Shown: positions 1 to 6,655 of the stretch, piece by piece
Numbering within the stretch: the first letter of the stretch is position 1
Layout: the number at the start of each line of letters is the position of its first letter
Assembly: GCA_005792805.1 (NCBI GenBank)
Contig: SXQV01000196.1
Coordinates: 1-9,816, forward strand
From: Methylococcaceae bacterium
Lineage (GTDB): Bacteria > Pseudomonadota > Gammaproteobacteria > Methylococcales > Methylococcaceae
Direction of reading: 5' to 3'
Length of the DNA: 9,816 nucleotides
Position numbers and translations under genes: made by a program
The notes under the pieces: model-generated
What the model was told of the DNA's origin: nothing
Databases searched by the model: none
Seen by the model: only the letters and a program-made list of their open reading frames with translations

Positions 1-1292
1 ATGGTGGTTAGCCTGCCTGCACTTTGCAGGGCGTCACCCTGGCGGATCAGGATGCCGTTCTGGGCCGCCCGGCCCACGGCCACCATAACGGATATCGGTG
101 TGGCTAATCCCAGCGCACAGGGACAGGCGATCACCAGGACGGTCATTGCGGTGACAAAGGCATAACCAAAAGAAGGTTCGGGGCCCCACTTCCACCAAAT
201 CAGGAAAGTCAGCAGCGAGATGCCGACGACGACCGGCACGAATACGGCCGCAATTTTGTCGACCAGCCGGGCGATTTCCGGCTTGCTGGCCTGGGCATTG
301 CGCACGCTGGCGATGATCTGGGCCAGCACGGTATCACGGCCAATACGCGTGGCCTTGAACAGGAAGGAGCCGGTCTGGTTGAGGGTGCCACAGACCACTT
401 CATCCCCGGCATGTTTTTCTACCGGCATGGGTTCGCCCGTCAGCATCGATTCATCGACGCGGGAATGGCCTTCGATCAACTCGCCATCCACCGGAATTTT
501 CTCGCCGGGACGCACGCGGATAACCTCGTCAAGGCCTACTGCGCTGATGGGAATATCGGATTCCACACCGTCACGCATCACCCTCGCGGTACGTGGCTGC
601 AAGCCAATCAGTGATCGTATGGCCGAAGAGGTGCGACCGCGCGCCCTCATTTCCAGTGCGCCGCCGAGGTTGATGAAAGCCAGGATGGTGACGGCTGCCT
701 CAAAATAGGCATGGCGGCCAGATGGGGGCAGGCTATTTGAGAAGATAATCGCGGCGCTTGAATAGAACCAGGCCGCACCGGTTCCCAGCGCGATCAGGGT
801 GTCCATATTGGCCTGGCGATGTTCCCAGCTCTTCAGCGCACCGGTAAAAAAATGTCCTCCGGAGTAACGCATGACTTTGTAGGTCAGGAACGCGATGCCG
901 CTCCAGAACACACCCGGCAAAAACCCGCCCAGCATGGGCAACCAGTGGAGGTGTTCCGCCACCATGAGCGGGATGCCCAGCAAGGCAGCTACCCCGGCTT
1001 TTTTCAGAAGATCATGATAGCGCGCCATCTCCAGCGCTTCCTGACCGCTGACATCTTCCAGTTCCTCCATGACTGCACCGTCGTAGCCTGCGTTCTTCAG
1101 TGCGGTTCGGAGGCTTTCCGGGTCGGCTTCGCCCCATACCAAGGCGGTGTGATCGGCAAAGCTGACATCGGCAGAGGTCACGCCCGGAACGGCGCGGAGG
1201 GCGGTCTCGACGGACTCGACACAACCGGCACAGCGCATACCGGCAATCGAGAGCCGGATAGCGGCCGATGAATGGTTATGATTTTCTGTCAT
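1..1292 (-). CDS. copA: Copper-translocating P1B-type ATPase, N-terminal part (3' end outside the window)
   Basis: Inner-membrane ATP-driven pump expected to export Cu(I) from the cytoplasm. The 430 visible residues contain an N-terminal heavy-metal-associated domain with the metal-binding motif MRCAGC (Cys21 and Cys24). Transmembrane segments follow at about residues 96-140 and 160-215. The actuator domain carries TGEP (about 285-288), and the CPC ion-binding motif lies within ACPCALGLATP (about 389-399). The phosphorylation motif DKTGT and the nucleotide-binding domain lie beyond the window edge. The ATG at 1292-1290 is chosen because AGGAG sits about 7 nt upstream and the metal-binding domain starts directly afterwards. 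The N-terminus has a small His cluster (HNHSS). The CPC motif and single metal-binding domain favour Cu(I) or Ag(I); substrate specificity is inferred from family motifs. I see no CueR-type operator upstream. The gene is single-standing, with 393 bp to the gene before it. Confidence 0.95.
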   Translation of the reverse strand, partial: MTENHNHSSAAIRLSIAGMRCAGCVESVETALRAVPGVTSADVSFADHTALVWGEADPESLRTALKNAGYDGAVMEELEDVSGQEALEMARYHDLLKKAGVAALLGIPLMVAEHLHWLPMLGGFLPGVFWSGIAFLTYKVMRYSGGHFFTGALKSWEHRQANMDTLIALGTGAAWFYSSAAIIFSNSLPPSGRHAYFEAAVTILAFINLGGALEMRARGRTSSAIRSLIGLQPRTARVMRDGVESDIPISAVGLDEVIRVRPGEKIPVDGELIEGHSRVDESMLTGEPMPVEKHAGDEVVCGTLNQTGSFLFKATRIGRDTVLAQIIASVRNAQASKPEIARLVDKIAAVFVPVVVGISLLTFLIWWKWGPEPSFGYAFVTAMTVLVIACPCALGLATPISVMVAVGRAAQNGILIRQGDALQSAGRLTT

Positions 1293-1367
1293 ACGGGGCT
1301 CCTGATGCGTTTGCTGTTGGCGGCGGCCTGGCGGTTTTTTCTACCGTCCCAAAACGAGCGGGTGAGC

Positions 1368-1373
1368 ACTATA
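1368..1373 (-). promoter_or_regulatory. Possible -10 element of the copA promoter
   Basis: Read on the minus strand this is TATAGT, 5/6 to the sigma70 -10 consensus, about 75 nt before the copA ATG. The hexamers 16-18 bp further upstream do not resemble TTGACA. If the site is real, it would need an activator. Confidence 0.25.
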
Positions 1374-1423
1374 ACAAAGCCGGTCTCAGCGGCCATGCAC
1401 TCAAATACGCCACCGATGCGGAC

Positions 1424-1444
1424 ATCCACAAAAACTGTGGATAA
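1424..1444. promoter_or_regulatory. DnaA-box inverted repeat
   Basis: On the minus strand 1444-1436 reads TTATCCACA, an exact match to the DnaA box consensus. A second copy of the core (ATCCACA, 1424-1430) faces it across the 5-nt spacer AAAAC, giving a perfect 7-bp inverted repeat. The following sequence (GTCTGTGTGTG) is GTG-rich. It is a possible DnaA-binding regulatory or titration site. The sequence match is direct; function is inference. Confidence 0.4.
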
Positions 1445-1475
1445 GTCTGTGTGTGAACCTGTGAATTGGCTGTAT

Positions 1476-1494
1476 TCATGCGGTCTCCGCATGA
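1476..1494. repeat. Perfect 8-bp inverted repeat, 3-nt spacer
   Basis: TCATGCGG, spacer TCT, CCGCATGA. It lies upstream of copA and downstream of the HTTM/DCC gene. No T-run follows on either strand, so it reads more as a protein-binding site or RNA stem than a terminator. Confidence 0.35.
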
Positions 1495-1685
1495 TCGCTT
1501 ATTTCCTGCGCAACCACGTAACCTGTTGAAATATAATGGATCAGGCCTAATGCTCTGGGAAATGTACCGGCAAAACAGACACTTATGACAGCTATGCATA
1601 AGCCGATACTTAATGACTCTCTCCGCCCCGAAAAAGTTGGCACCTGTGCGGCCCTGCCGCATGAGCTTCATCGGTTTGGACCGCA

Positions 1686-3641
1686 TTAACGCAGCAAATC
1701 TTGCCCGCCACCCGGAACCGAATCATGGCGCTGATGCTCACCGGCCGGCAGAGCCGGAACCTCCAGCCGGGTGCCCTCGGGCCCCCATCGCAGCGTGCCG
1801 ATATCCTTCCACTCGCCCCTCAAATTTCGGTGTCGCAAGTCATATTCCCACACGGTCGGTACTTCAACACGTTTGGATTTGATGACGAATTCAGCATCCG
1901 TCAAATCCACGCCCATTTCTGCACCATAGAAGGCCGTCACTTTCCTGGTGAACTTCTCCAGCCGGTCGCGGCTCATGTGTGAGGTGATGGCGACATTTGC
2001 CCACATGGACTGTACCCGCCCCCAGTTGGGCGACAGTAGCCGGCCTTCCGAATTGATGAAGGGTAGCCAAGTTTCCTGTCCGCTTTTATCACGATAGGCC
2101 AGCGCCACGATCCCGTTGTAATGGTCGAAATGATCGTGCAGGTACAAGGCATGAGGTGAAATACCAAAGAATGTATGAGAAAGGTTGATTACCGAGTCAC
2201 TGGCTTGATCCAGCACGGCCAACGCCGGGTCGCCGGGACGGGTACCGGCCCAGCGGTAGAGCACGCCGTAATGGAGGGTGCTGTTGAGTTGCAGAACCAG
2301 GACAACGACCAGTGATTTCGCGATGCGGTGGACGATTTGCCGGTCGGTCGTCGCATGGCGAGCATAGAAACCGGGGAAAGGCCGCTCGTCCACCCAGGCA
2401 GGGACCGGTGTTACCACGCAATGTTCGTCGCAGCTCAGGCGTTGGCGGCTGTCGGCAATCCGCCGATAGACTGACCGGGCAATGTGATAAAGGCCGGGAA
2501 TTTTCAGTACCCACCCGAGGGGCGCGGTGATACCGAGCTTGATCAGGATCTGGATGTAGGTGTCCACACCGGCACTCAATCGCCCTTGGGTATCCAGCGC
2601 GTAAAGATCAGTCAGCAACGTGCTCTCGGGGATGACATCCAGCTCGCGGTATTCGCGGGCGTGACTTTGCAGCCCCTTGAACGCGATGGCGTGCCGGATA
2701 TCAAAATGCTCGATGAAAATCACCGTGCGATTGCATAGCGGGCAGTCCCGATCATAGAGCACGGTCAGCACTGGCTTGTTGACCCTGAGCCACCGGCTGA
2801 AGCCTCGCCACCAGGCAAATGGCACCAGCAAGAGGTAGTGCACGAGCATGGCGAAACCGAAGGGGTAGACATTCAGTGACAGGATGATGCCGATGTGAAA
2901 ACCGGCACCAAGGACCAGCAGCGGCACCCGAAAGGCCCGGAACCAGAAAAGGAAGAGGAAGACCAGCTGAAAAACGATGATGGAATAGCCAATGGCCTGC
3001 TCCAGCCACCGGACGTTCAACAACGGACTCATGTCGAGCGGCGACACGTAATACGGCATCGTCGCCGGTAGCCAGGCGCCCATGCCGTTCCGCCAGAACT
3101 CCGAGGACAGCTTGTGCAATCCAGAATCAAGGTAAAGCAGGCCCAACGTGAGCGCCAGAGGCAGTGTGTAGGCCAGTATCGGCACTTCCCGAACCGGCCT
3201 GTAGCGCTGGCCGGGAACCGAGTAACGCCAGGCCCAGCGCAGGTTATCCAGCGACAGTGCCCGCTCCGAGGGTAAGAAAATCAAGAGGAAGCTGGATGCC
3301 GTCATGAGTTGGTCAAAGCCGCCGTCAAAATCCTGCCACATCGGCGTGAAGACGACGAAAATCACCCAGAAGAGATAATTGGCGACCGCGACGCGACGTG
3401 TGTGGTACCCGAGCGCCAGACAGCCCACCAGCCCCATCCAGACCAGCAGAAATACATGGAGGACGGGGGACGCGCGATCCAGATAAGGGACGGGGTCGAA
3501 AATCAGGTGCCGGAAATAAAACAGGAACAGGATTTCCTGTAGCGCGACCAGTGCGAAGCCGATCCTGAACAGGCCGAGGCCCGTGGCGGAAACTTTCTGG
3601 TTCAACCGGGTTTGTAAGGCGATCAGTAAGGAGGAAAACAT
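1686..3641 (-). CDS. HTTM-like membrane protein fused to a DCC thiol-disulfide oxidoreductase domain
   Basis: A 651-residue protein in three parts. Residues about 19-275 are strongly hydrophobic with several transmembrane helices (about 19-43, 60-80, 87-100, 113-124, 153-172, 215-240, 243-275) and resemble the HTTM region related to vitamin K-dependent gamma-carboxylase. Residues about 291-400 form a DCC-family domain, marked by VLYDRDCPLC with a CxxC pair (Cys300, Cys303). A further hydrophobic segment (about 438-451) is followed by a soluble C-terminal region of about 180 residues that I do not recognise. A second pair, SCDEHC (Cys404, Cys408), lies just after the DCC domain. The start is the first ATG in frame; an in-frame stop lies 21 nt upstream, and there is no good Shine-Dalgarno. 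The role is probably redox chemistry at the inner membrane; the substrate is unknown. Domain assignment is by motif recognition. Confidence 0.85.
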   Translation of the reverse strand: MFSSLLIALQTRLNQKVSATGLGLFRIGFALVALQEILFLFYFRHLIFDPVPYLDRASPVLHVFLLVWMGLVGCLALGYHTRRVAVANYLFWVIFVVFTPMWQDFDGGFDQLMTASSFLLIFLPSERALSLDNLRWAWRYSVPGQRYRPVREVPILAYTLPLALTLGLLYLDSGLHKLSSEFWRNGMGAWLPATMPYYVSPLDMSPLLNVRWLEQAIGYSIIVFQLVFLFLFWFRAFRVPLLVLGAGFHIGIILSLNVYPFGFAMLVHYLLLVPFAWWRGFSRWLRVNKPVLTVLYDRDCPLCNRTVIFIEHFDIRHAIAFKGLQSHAREYRELDVIPESTLLTDLYALDTQGRLSAGVDTYIQILIKLGITAPLGWVLKIPGLYHIARSVYRRIADSRQRLSCDEHCVVTPVPAWVDERPFPGFYARHATTDRQIVHRIAKSLVVVLVLQLNSTLHYGVLYRWAGTRPGDPALAVLDQASDSVINLSHTFFGISPHALYLHDHFDHYNGIVALAYRDKSGQETWLPFINSEGRLLSPNWGRVQSMWANVAITSHMSRDRLEKFTRKVTAFYGAEMGVDLTDAEFVIKSKRVEVPTVWEYDLRHRNLRGEWKDIGTLRWGPEGTRLEVPALPAGEHQRHDSVPGGGQDLLR

Positions 3642-3718
3642 GCGGCGCGTGCCTAGGGATTATGGGCCTGCCTGAGGAAGGCATGGATTGGGGTTTTGAG
3701 ATTTTCAGTCGCTGCGCA

Positions 3719-3742
3719 CCGGCAGACGGGGCACGCTGCCGG
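3719..3742. repeat. Inverted repeats in the spacer after the nitroreductase gene
   Basis: CCGGCAG and CTGCCGG pair across 10 nt. Overlapping it is CCGGA-CTA-TCCGG, and next to it GGATGC-CCT-GCATCC (3750-3764), so alternative stems compete. No T-run follows on the minus strand. This is possible RNA structure between the nitroreductase and HTTM/DCC genes; the spacer (3642-3845) holds no gene I can see. Confidence 0.3.
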
Positions 3743-3845
3743 ACTATCCGGATGCCCTGCATCCAGGCCAGGCACGGGATTGCGGTCACTATTCCAGCAG
3801 CAGGGAGGGCACGCAGATTCCTGGCTTCCCGTCATGCGACGCAGT

Positions 3846-4445
3846 CTAGCTGGCCGACTGTTCCCACGCCCCTTCGAAGAAGGACTCAGCGAGTTCTCGC
3901 CGCGAACGTGGGGCCAGCTCGCGCTCCTGGAGTTCTTCGGGCACCTGTTCTCGCGGCAGCTGATAACCGATGGTAATCATGGCCAGACAATCGAAGGATT
4001 CGGGAATGGCGAATTCGTTGCGGATCTTTTTGGCGTCGAAGCCGCCCATTTGATGCACCATCAGCCCCAGCGCGGTAGCCTGGGCCGACAGGCTCATGAC
4101 GGCAGCACCCGTATCGTATTGGCACCAGCGGTTGGGCCGGCCATCGGCGAACTGCGTATCCGCGCAGGCCAGCATCAGTAGTGGTGCGTGGCCAGCCCAG
4201 CTCTGGTTGGATTCGGCGAGACATTCGAAGGCACGACGCCAGGCCTGGGATTCCTCGCTGCGGTGCCACATCAGAAATCGCCACGGTTGGTAGCCGAAGC
4301 ACGATGGCGCCCAGCGTGCGGCTTCAAGCAAGGCTAGCCGCTTTTCGCTCTCTACCGGACGGTTGGCATCATAGGCGCGACCGCTCCAGCGCAAGGCCAG
4401 TGGATCAATGATCGGAGTTTGGGTCTGTGCGATTTTTTGAAACAT
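3846..4445 (-). CDS. Nitroreductase family protein
   Basis: A 199-residue protein of the FMN-dependent nitroreductase family, cytosolic enzymes that usually work as dimers and reduce nitro compounds, quinones or related electrophiles with NAD(P)H. Family features seen: the N-terminal RWSGRAYD (about 19-26), where the Arg-rich stretch normally contacts the FMN phosphate; AARWAPSCFGYQPWRFL (about 42-58), the usual helix-PS-xx-xQPW-R/F region; and the DTGAAVMSLSAQATALGL segment with MGGFD following. Length is normal for the family. The start lies 10 nt after the stop of the Kdo hydroxylase gene with no clear Shine-Dalgarno (CCTACACGT before ATG), so translation may be coupled. The true substrate cannot be read from the sequence. 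Confidence 0.9.
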   Translation of the reverse strand: MFQKIAQTQTPIIDPLALRWSGRAYDANRPVESEKRLALLEAARWAPSCFGYQPWRFLMWHRSEESQAWRRAFECLAESNQSWAGHAPLLMLACADTQFADGRPNRWCQYDTGAAVMSLSAQATALGLMVHQMGGFDAKKIRNEFAIPESFDCLAMITIGYQLPREQVPEELQERELAPRSRRELAESFFEGAWEQSAS

Positions 4446-4455
4446 ACGTGTAGGT

Positions 4456-5343
4456 TCAGATTTTCAGTGAACGCCCTGCCAGCCCTTCAAGAAAGTCCAG
4501 CGGGCCAGAGGCCGGGTTAGCCAGATGCTCCGGCTCCAGATAAAACGTCTGTTCCAGCATGAACTGACCGGCCATGACGGCATGGAGCACCTGGTCGGAG
4601 AACACCACCCAGCTGGAACCGGCAGGAAACTCGAAGTTCAGCTGCGGTGAGGTCTGCTGATAAGTGAAATCGGCTTTACCGAGATCATGAAGTTGGCCCA
4701 TATAGTGGTCATAACCGGTGCGCCGCGATTTCGTGATGCCGAGTTTTTCGAGTACCCATGCGGAACCGGGAAGTGGCCGCGAGGCGCGCGGGAAGAATCG
4801 GGCGGCATGATCGGCAAACGGTTCACCGACTCGCCACACGCGCGGCAGACCGCTGGGGTTGACGTTACTGAAAACACGCAACAGCCGCAAGCCGCCGGTG
4901 GGGTTGGATGGAAAGGAATCCACATGCAATCGGGTATCATCTTTCCGCCAGCTGGTCTCCCGGCCCTCGACGCTGGCCGTCCGGTAAGAAGTGAAGCCTC
5001 GTCGCAGATGCCCCTGATAATGCGGAAACAACCCGCGAACCAGGGACTCCGCATTCCCGGAAAAACGCGCAACCAGAGCCTTGAGTTGGGCGATGTCCGC
5101 AGCGCTTCCCTGCGCACCCTGCAGAGGAACATCGTGGCCACGAAAACTGATGTTTTTCGCTTTGCCATCGGACCACTGTTCGCTCAGAAAGCGGGATTCG
5201 TCGCCGGCAAAGTTAAAACGGAGGTGGGGGAAAAAAAGAACTTTGCCTGATTCCAGGATTGCTTCCAGTCCACTTTTGGGGATTTCACCCGGGAATGGAT
5301 CCCAGTGGTCCAAGCTAAACTCCCGAATAACGTCCAGACTCAT
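4456..5343 (-). CDS. kdoO: Kdo 3-hydroxylase (Fe(II)/2-oxoglutarate dioxygenase family)
   Basis: A 295-residue protein resembling Kdo hydroxylase, which hydroxylates the outer Kdo of the lipid A-Kdo2 core to give Ko in lipopolysaccharide, using Fe(II), 2-oxoglutarate and oxygen at the cytoplasmic side of the inner membrane. Visible support: FFPHLRF near the N-terminus; RLHVDSFPSNPTGG (about 138-151), whose His140-x-Asp142 supplies two iron ligands; and SDQVLHAVMAGQFMLEQTFYL (about 249-269), where His254 would be the third ligand. Length matches the family. The ATG at 5343 has GAGGG about 9 nt upstream. It is probably the first gene of a two-gene unit with the nitroreductase. No Kdo transferase (waaA) or other lipopolysaccharide gene is in the window. 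The reaction is inferred from family membership; the catalytic triad is seen. Confidence 0.88.
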   Translation of the reverse strand: MSLDVIREFSLDHWDPFPGEIPKSGLEAILESGKVLFFPHLRFNFAGDESRFLSEQWSDGKAKNISFRGHDVPLQGAQGSAADIAQLKALVARFSGNAESLVRGLFPHYQGHLRRGFTSYRTASVEGRETSWRKDDTRLHVDSFPSNPTGGLRLLRVFSNVNPSGLPRVWRVGEPFADHAARFFPRASRPLPGSAWVLEKLGITKSRRTGYDHYMGQLHDLGKADFTYQQTSPQLNFEFPAGSSWVVFSDQVLHAVMAGQFMLEQTFYLEPEHLANPASGPLDFLEGLAGRSLKI

Positions 5344-5558
5344 CTAGTATTTCCCTCGGTGCTAACGGTCCCATGGGTTGTTACCCGGGACTCATGGTGC
5401 AGTATTTTACGCAGAGTGCGGGAAGAATGCCTGGCGGCTTTTTCGTGTGTAATCCAGTTGTTTTTCTGCGAAGACATCGAAACATTGCGGGAGATCGACT
5501 GAAAATCTGCCCTGGCGATATTGATCATGGAACTCCGGGTAGCGGTTTGCCGTTGATC
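5344..5558. promoter_or_regulatory. Upstream region of kdoO
   Basis: A 215-bp spacer. A hairpin lies at 5368-5391: GTCCC pairs with GGGAC and GGGT with ACCC around TGTT, with a 2-nt AT bulge. It ends about 25 nt before the kdoO start. A TAAAAT -10-like hexamer is read on the minus strand at 5409-5404 without a matching -35. No U-run terminator is seen after the adaptor gene. Confidence 0.3.
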
Positions 5559-6599
5559 TTATCGGGACTCGTCCTCGGACGGGATGGCTCCGCGAAACTC
5601 CTCCGACAAGAGGGTTTGCGCTCCGGTCACGACTACGTGCGTACCGGGTGCAAGTGCCATATCGGCAAACAGGGCTTTGTCTGAAGACGGCTGAGGGTCG
5701 ACGGGAAGCCGCGAGTAACTGCCGTCGCGATTATCCCGGTAAACCCAGGATTTGCCAGCCTGCCAGACGATGGCGCTGGCGGGCAATGCAACGCCCTGCC
5801 GACGGGCACCATCTGTCACCCAAACATTGATGCGCATGCCGGCACGGAGGTGCTCGGTTGGTATGTGGAAAAACCAGGTTTCCCCTTGCACCAGTTCGTC
5901 TGTTCTTGGCGCGGCGGAAATCATTTCCGCCTTTACCGCTTTGGAGCGTTCGAAATCACGTGCAATAAATACCTGGACCTGCGGGCTCAATGGGTCGGTC
6001 CCGAAGGGAAGCGTAAGTTGTAGCAGGGAGCGGCGGTGTTTCGCCAGATTTTCCAGCAGCGCAGCCTCTCCATCCAGTGCCAGATGTGCCAGTTCGTCTC
6101 CCCAGAGATGCTGGGCTTCACGACGAATTTCCTCCACATGTCGCCGTGCGGCGCGCTCACGGGTGAGATCGCTCTGCCACTGCGCCTCGGTCTGGGTCAG
6201 CTCGCGACCGGCAATGATGTCGGCTTTGTAGAGGGCCTGAACCCGGTTGCGATTCTTCTCGGCCAGCTGGAGGGCGGCGGCGGCCACGTCAACGTCCGCC
6301 TGCGCTGACCTCAGCCGGGAGCGGAGTTCGAGCAGCGGCTGTATGTCCAGCACCTTGCCAAAACTGGTGGTTTCATTTTGCAGTGTGATACCGGTCAGTG
6401 GCTTGCTCACCAGTTCTGCTGCCGCTTGCTGCGCTAGCGACAGCTTCACTAATCCGGGAGTCTGTCTGGAAGACTTCGGCGCGGCGGTGGAGATCGCGCG
6501 ATCCTCGTCATCATCGGCCCAGGCGCAAGCCGACATGCCCGTGCCCGCTATAGCCAATAGCCAGAGGATTAACGGGACAAAGATTTGCTGGCGCGGCAT
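5559..6599 (-). CDS. Efflux RND periplasmic adaptor (membrane fusion protein), no adjacent pump
   Basis: A 346-residue exported protein. The N-terminus is a signal peptide: Arg3, a hydrophobic core (about 6-20), and a likely cut after AWA (28/29). Cys25 in MSAC is a poor lipobox. Residues about 86-166 are rich in Ala, Leu, Arg and Glu and should form the helical hairpin that contacts an outer-membrane channel. The beta-barrel and membrane-proximal parts follow, with RAGMRINVWVTDG, LPASAIVWQAGKSWVYR and a closing GTHVVVTGAQTLLSEEF, all typical of CusB/CzcB-type adaptors. I do not see the usual lipoyl half-motifs flanking the hairpin, so that domain is missing or divergent. No RND permease or outer-membrane channel gene lies on either side. 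The ATG at 6599 lacks a clear Shine-Dalgarno, but the signal peptide supports it. It lies 54 nt after the flavoprotein gene. Confidence 0.82.
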   Translation of the reverse strand: MPRQQIFVPLILWLLAIAGTGMSACAWADDDEDRAISTAAPKSSRQTPGLVKLSLAQQAAAELVSKPLTGITLQNETTSFGKVLDIQPLLELRSRLRSAQADVDVAAAALQLAEKNRNRVQALYKADIIAGRELTQTEAQWQSDLTRERAARRHVEEIRREAQHLWGDELAHLALDGEAALLENLAKHRRSLLQLTLPFGTDPLSPQVQVFIARDFERSKAVKAEMISAAPRTDELVQGETWFFHIPTEHLRAGMRINVWVTDGARRQGVALPASAIVWQAGKSWVYRDNRDGSYSRLPVDPQPSSDKALFADMALAPGTHVVVTGAQTLLSEEFRGAIPSEDESR

Positions 6600-6643
6600 G
6601 ATGGGGAACGGAGGACGGGCGATGGAAGAGAGGCCGAAAAGTC

Positions 6644-6655
6644 AGTCCATGGACT
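6644..6655. terminator. 12-bp palindrome at the end of the flavoprotein gene (weak terminator candidate)
   Basis: AGTCCATGGACT overlaps the stop codon. On the minus strand it is followed by GACTTTTCGG. The short stem and four-base T-run make it at best a weak terminator; read-through into the adaptor gene is likely. Confidence 0.25.

Larger units (their letters stand above)
1293..1685. other. Intergenic spacer between the HTTM/DCC gene and copA
   Basis: No convincing gene is seen in this 393-bp spacer; the short open frames have no family features and poor starts. It holds the copA Shine-Dalgarno, a TATAGT-like -10 hexamer for the minus strand at 1373-1368 with no good -35, an inverted repeat containing a consensus DnaA box (1424-1444) and a perfect 8-bp inverted repeat at 1476-1494. 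No terminator with a clear T-run is seen after the gene ending at 1686. Confidence 0.6.

Noticed and set aside
220..708. A 162-codon plus-strand open frame beginning MPTTTGTNTA
   Set aside because: It lies wholly opposite the copper ATPase, whose TGEP and CPC motifs are intact; the frame has no family features.
1527..1540. TATAAT hexamer on the plus strand at 1532-1537
   Set aside because: There is no -35 at the right distance and no plus-strand gene downstream.
3309..3542. Plus-strand open frames inside the HTTM/DCC gene
   Set aside because: Mirror frames of a long hydrophobic coding sequence; no motifs and no supported starts.
3640..3675. Plus-strand ATG with a near-perfect Shine-Dalgarno (TAAGGAGGAAAAC before ATG)
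   Set aside because: Only 11 codons before a stop, and the purine run is the complement of the first codons of the HTTM/DCC gene.
4687..5250. A 187-codon plus-strand open frame opposite kdoO
   Set aside because: It is antisense to a protein with a complete His-x-Asp...His iron site; there is no recognisable domain and no ribosome-binding site.
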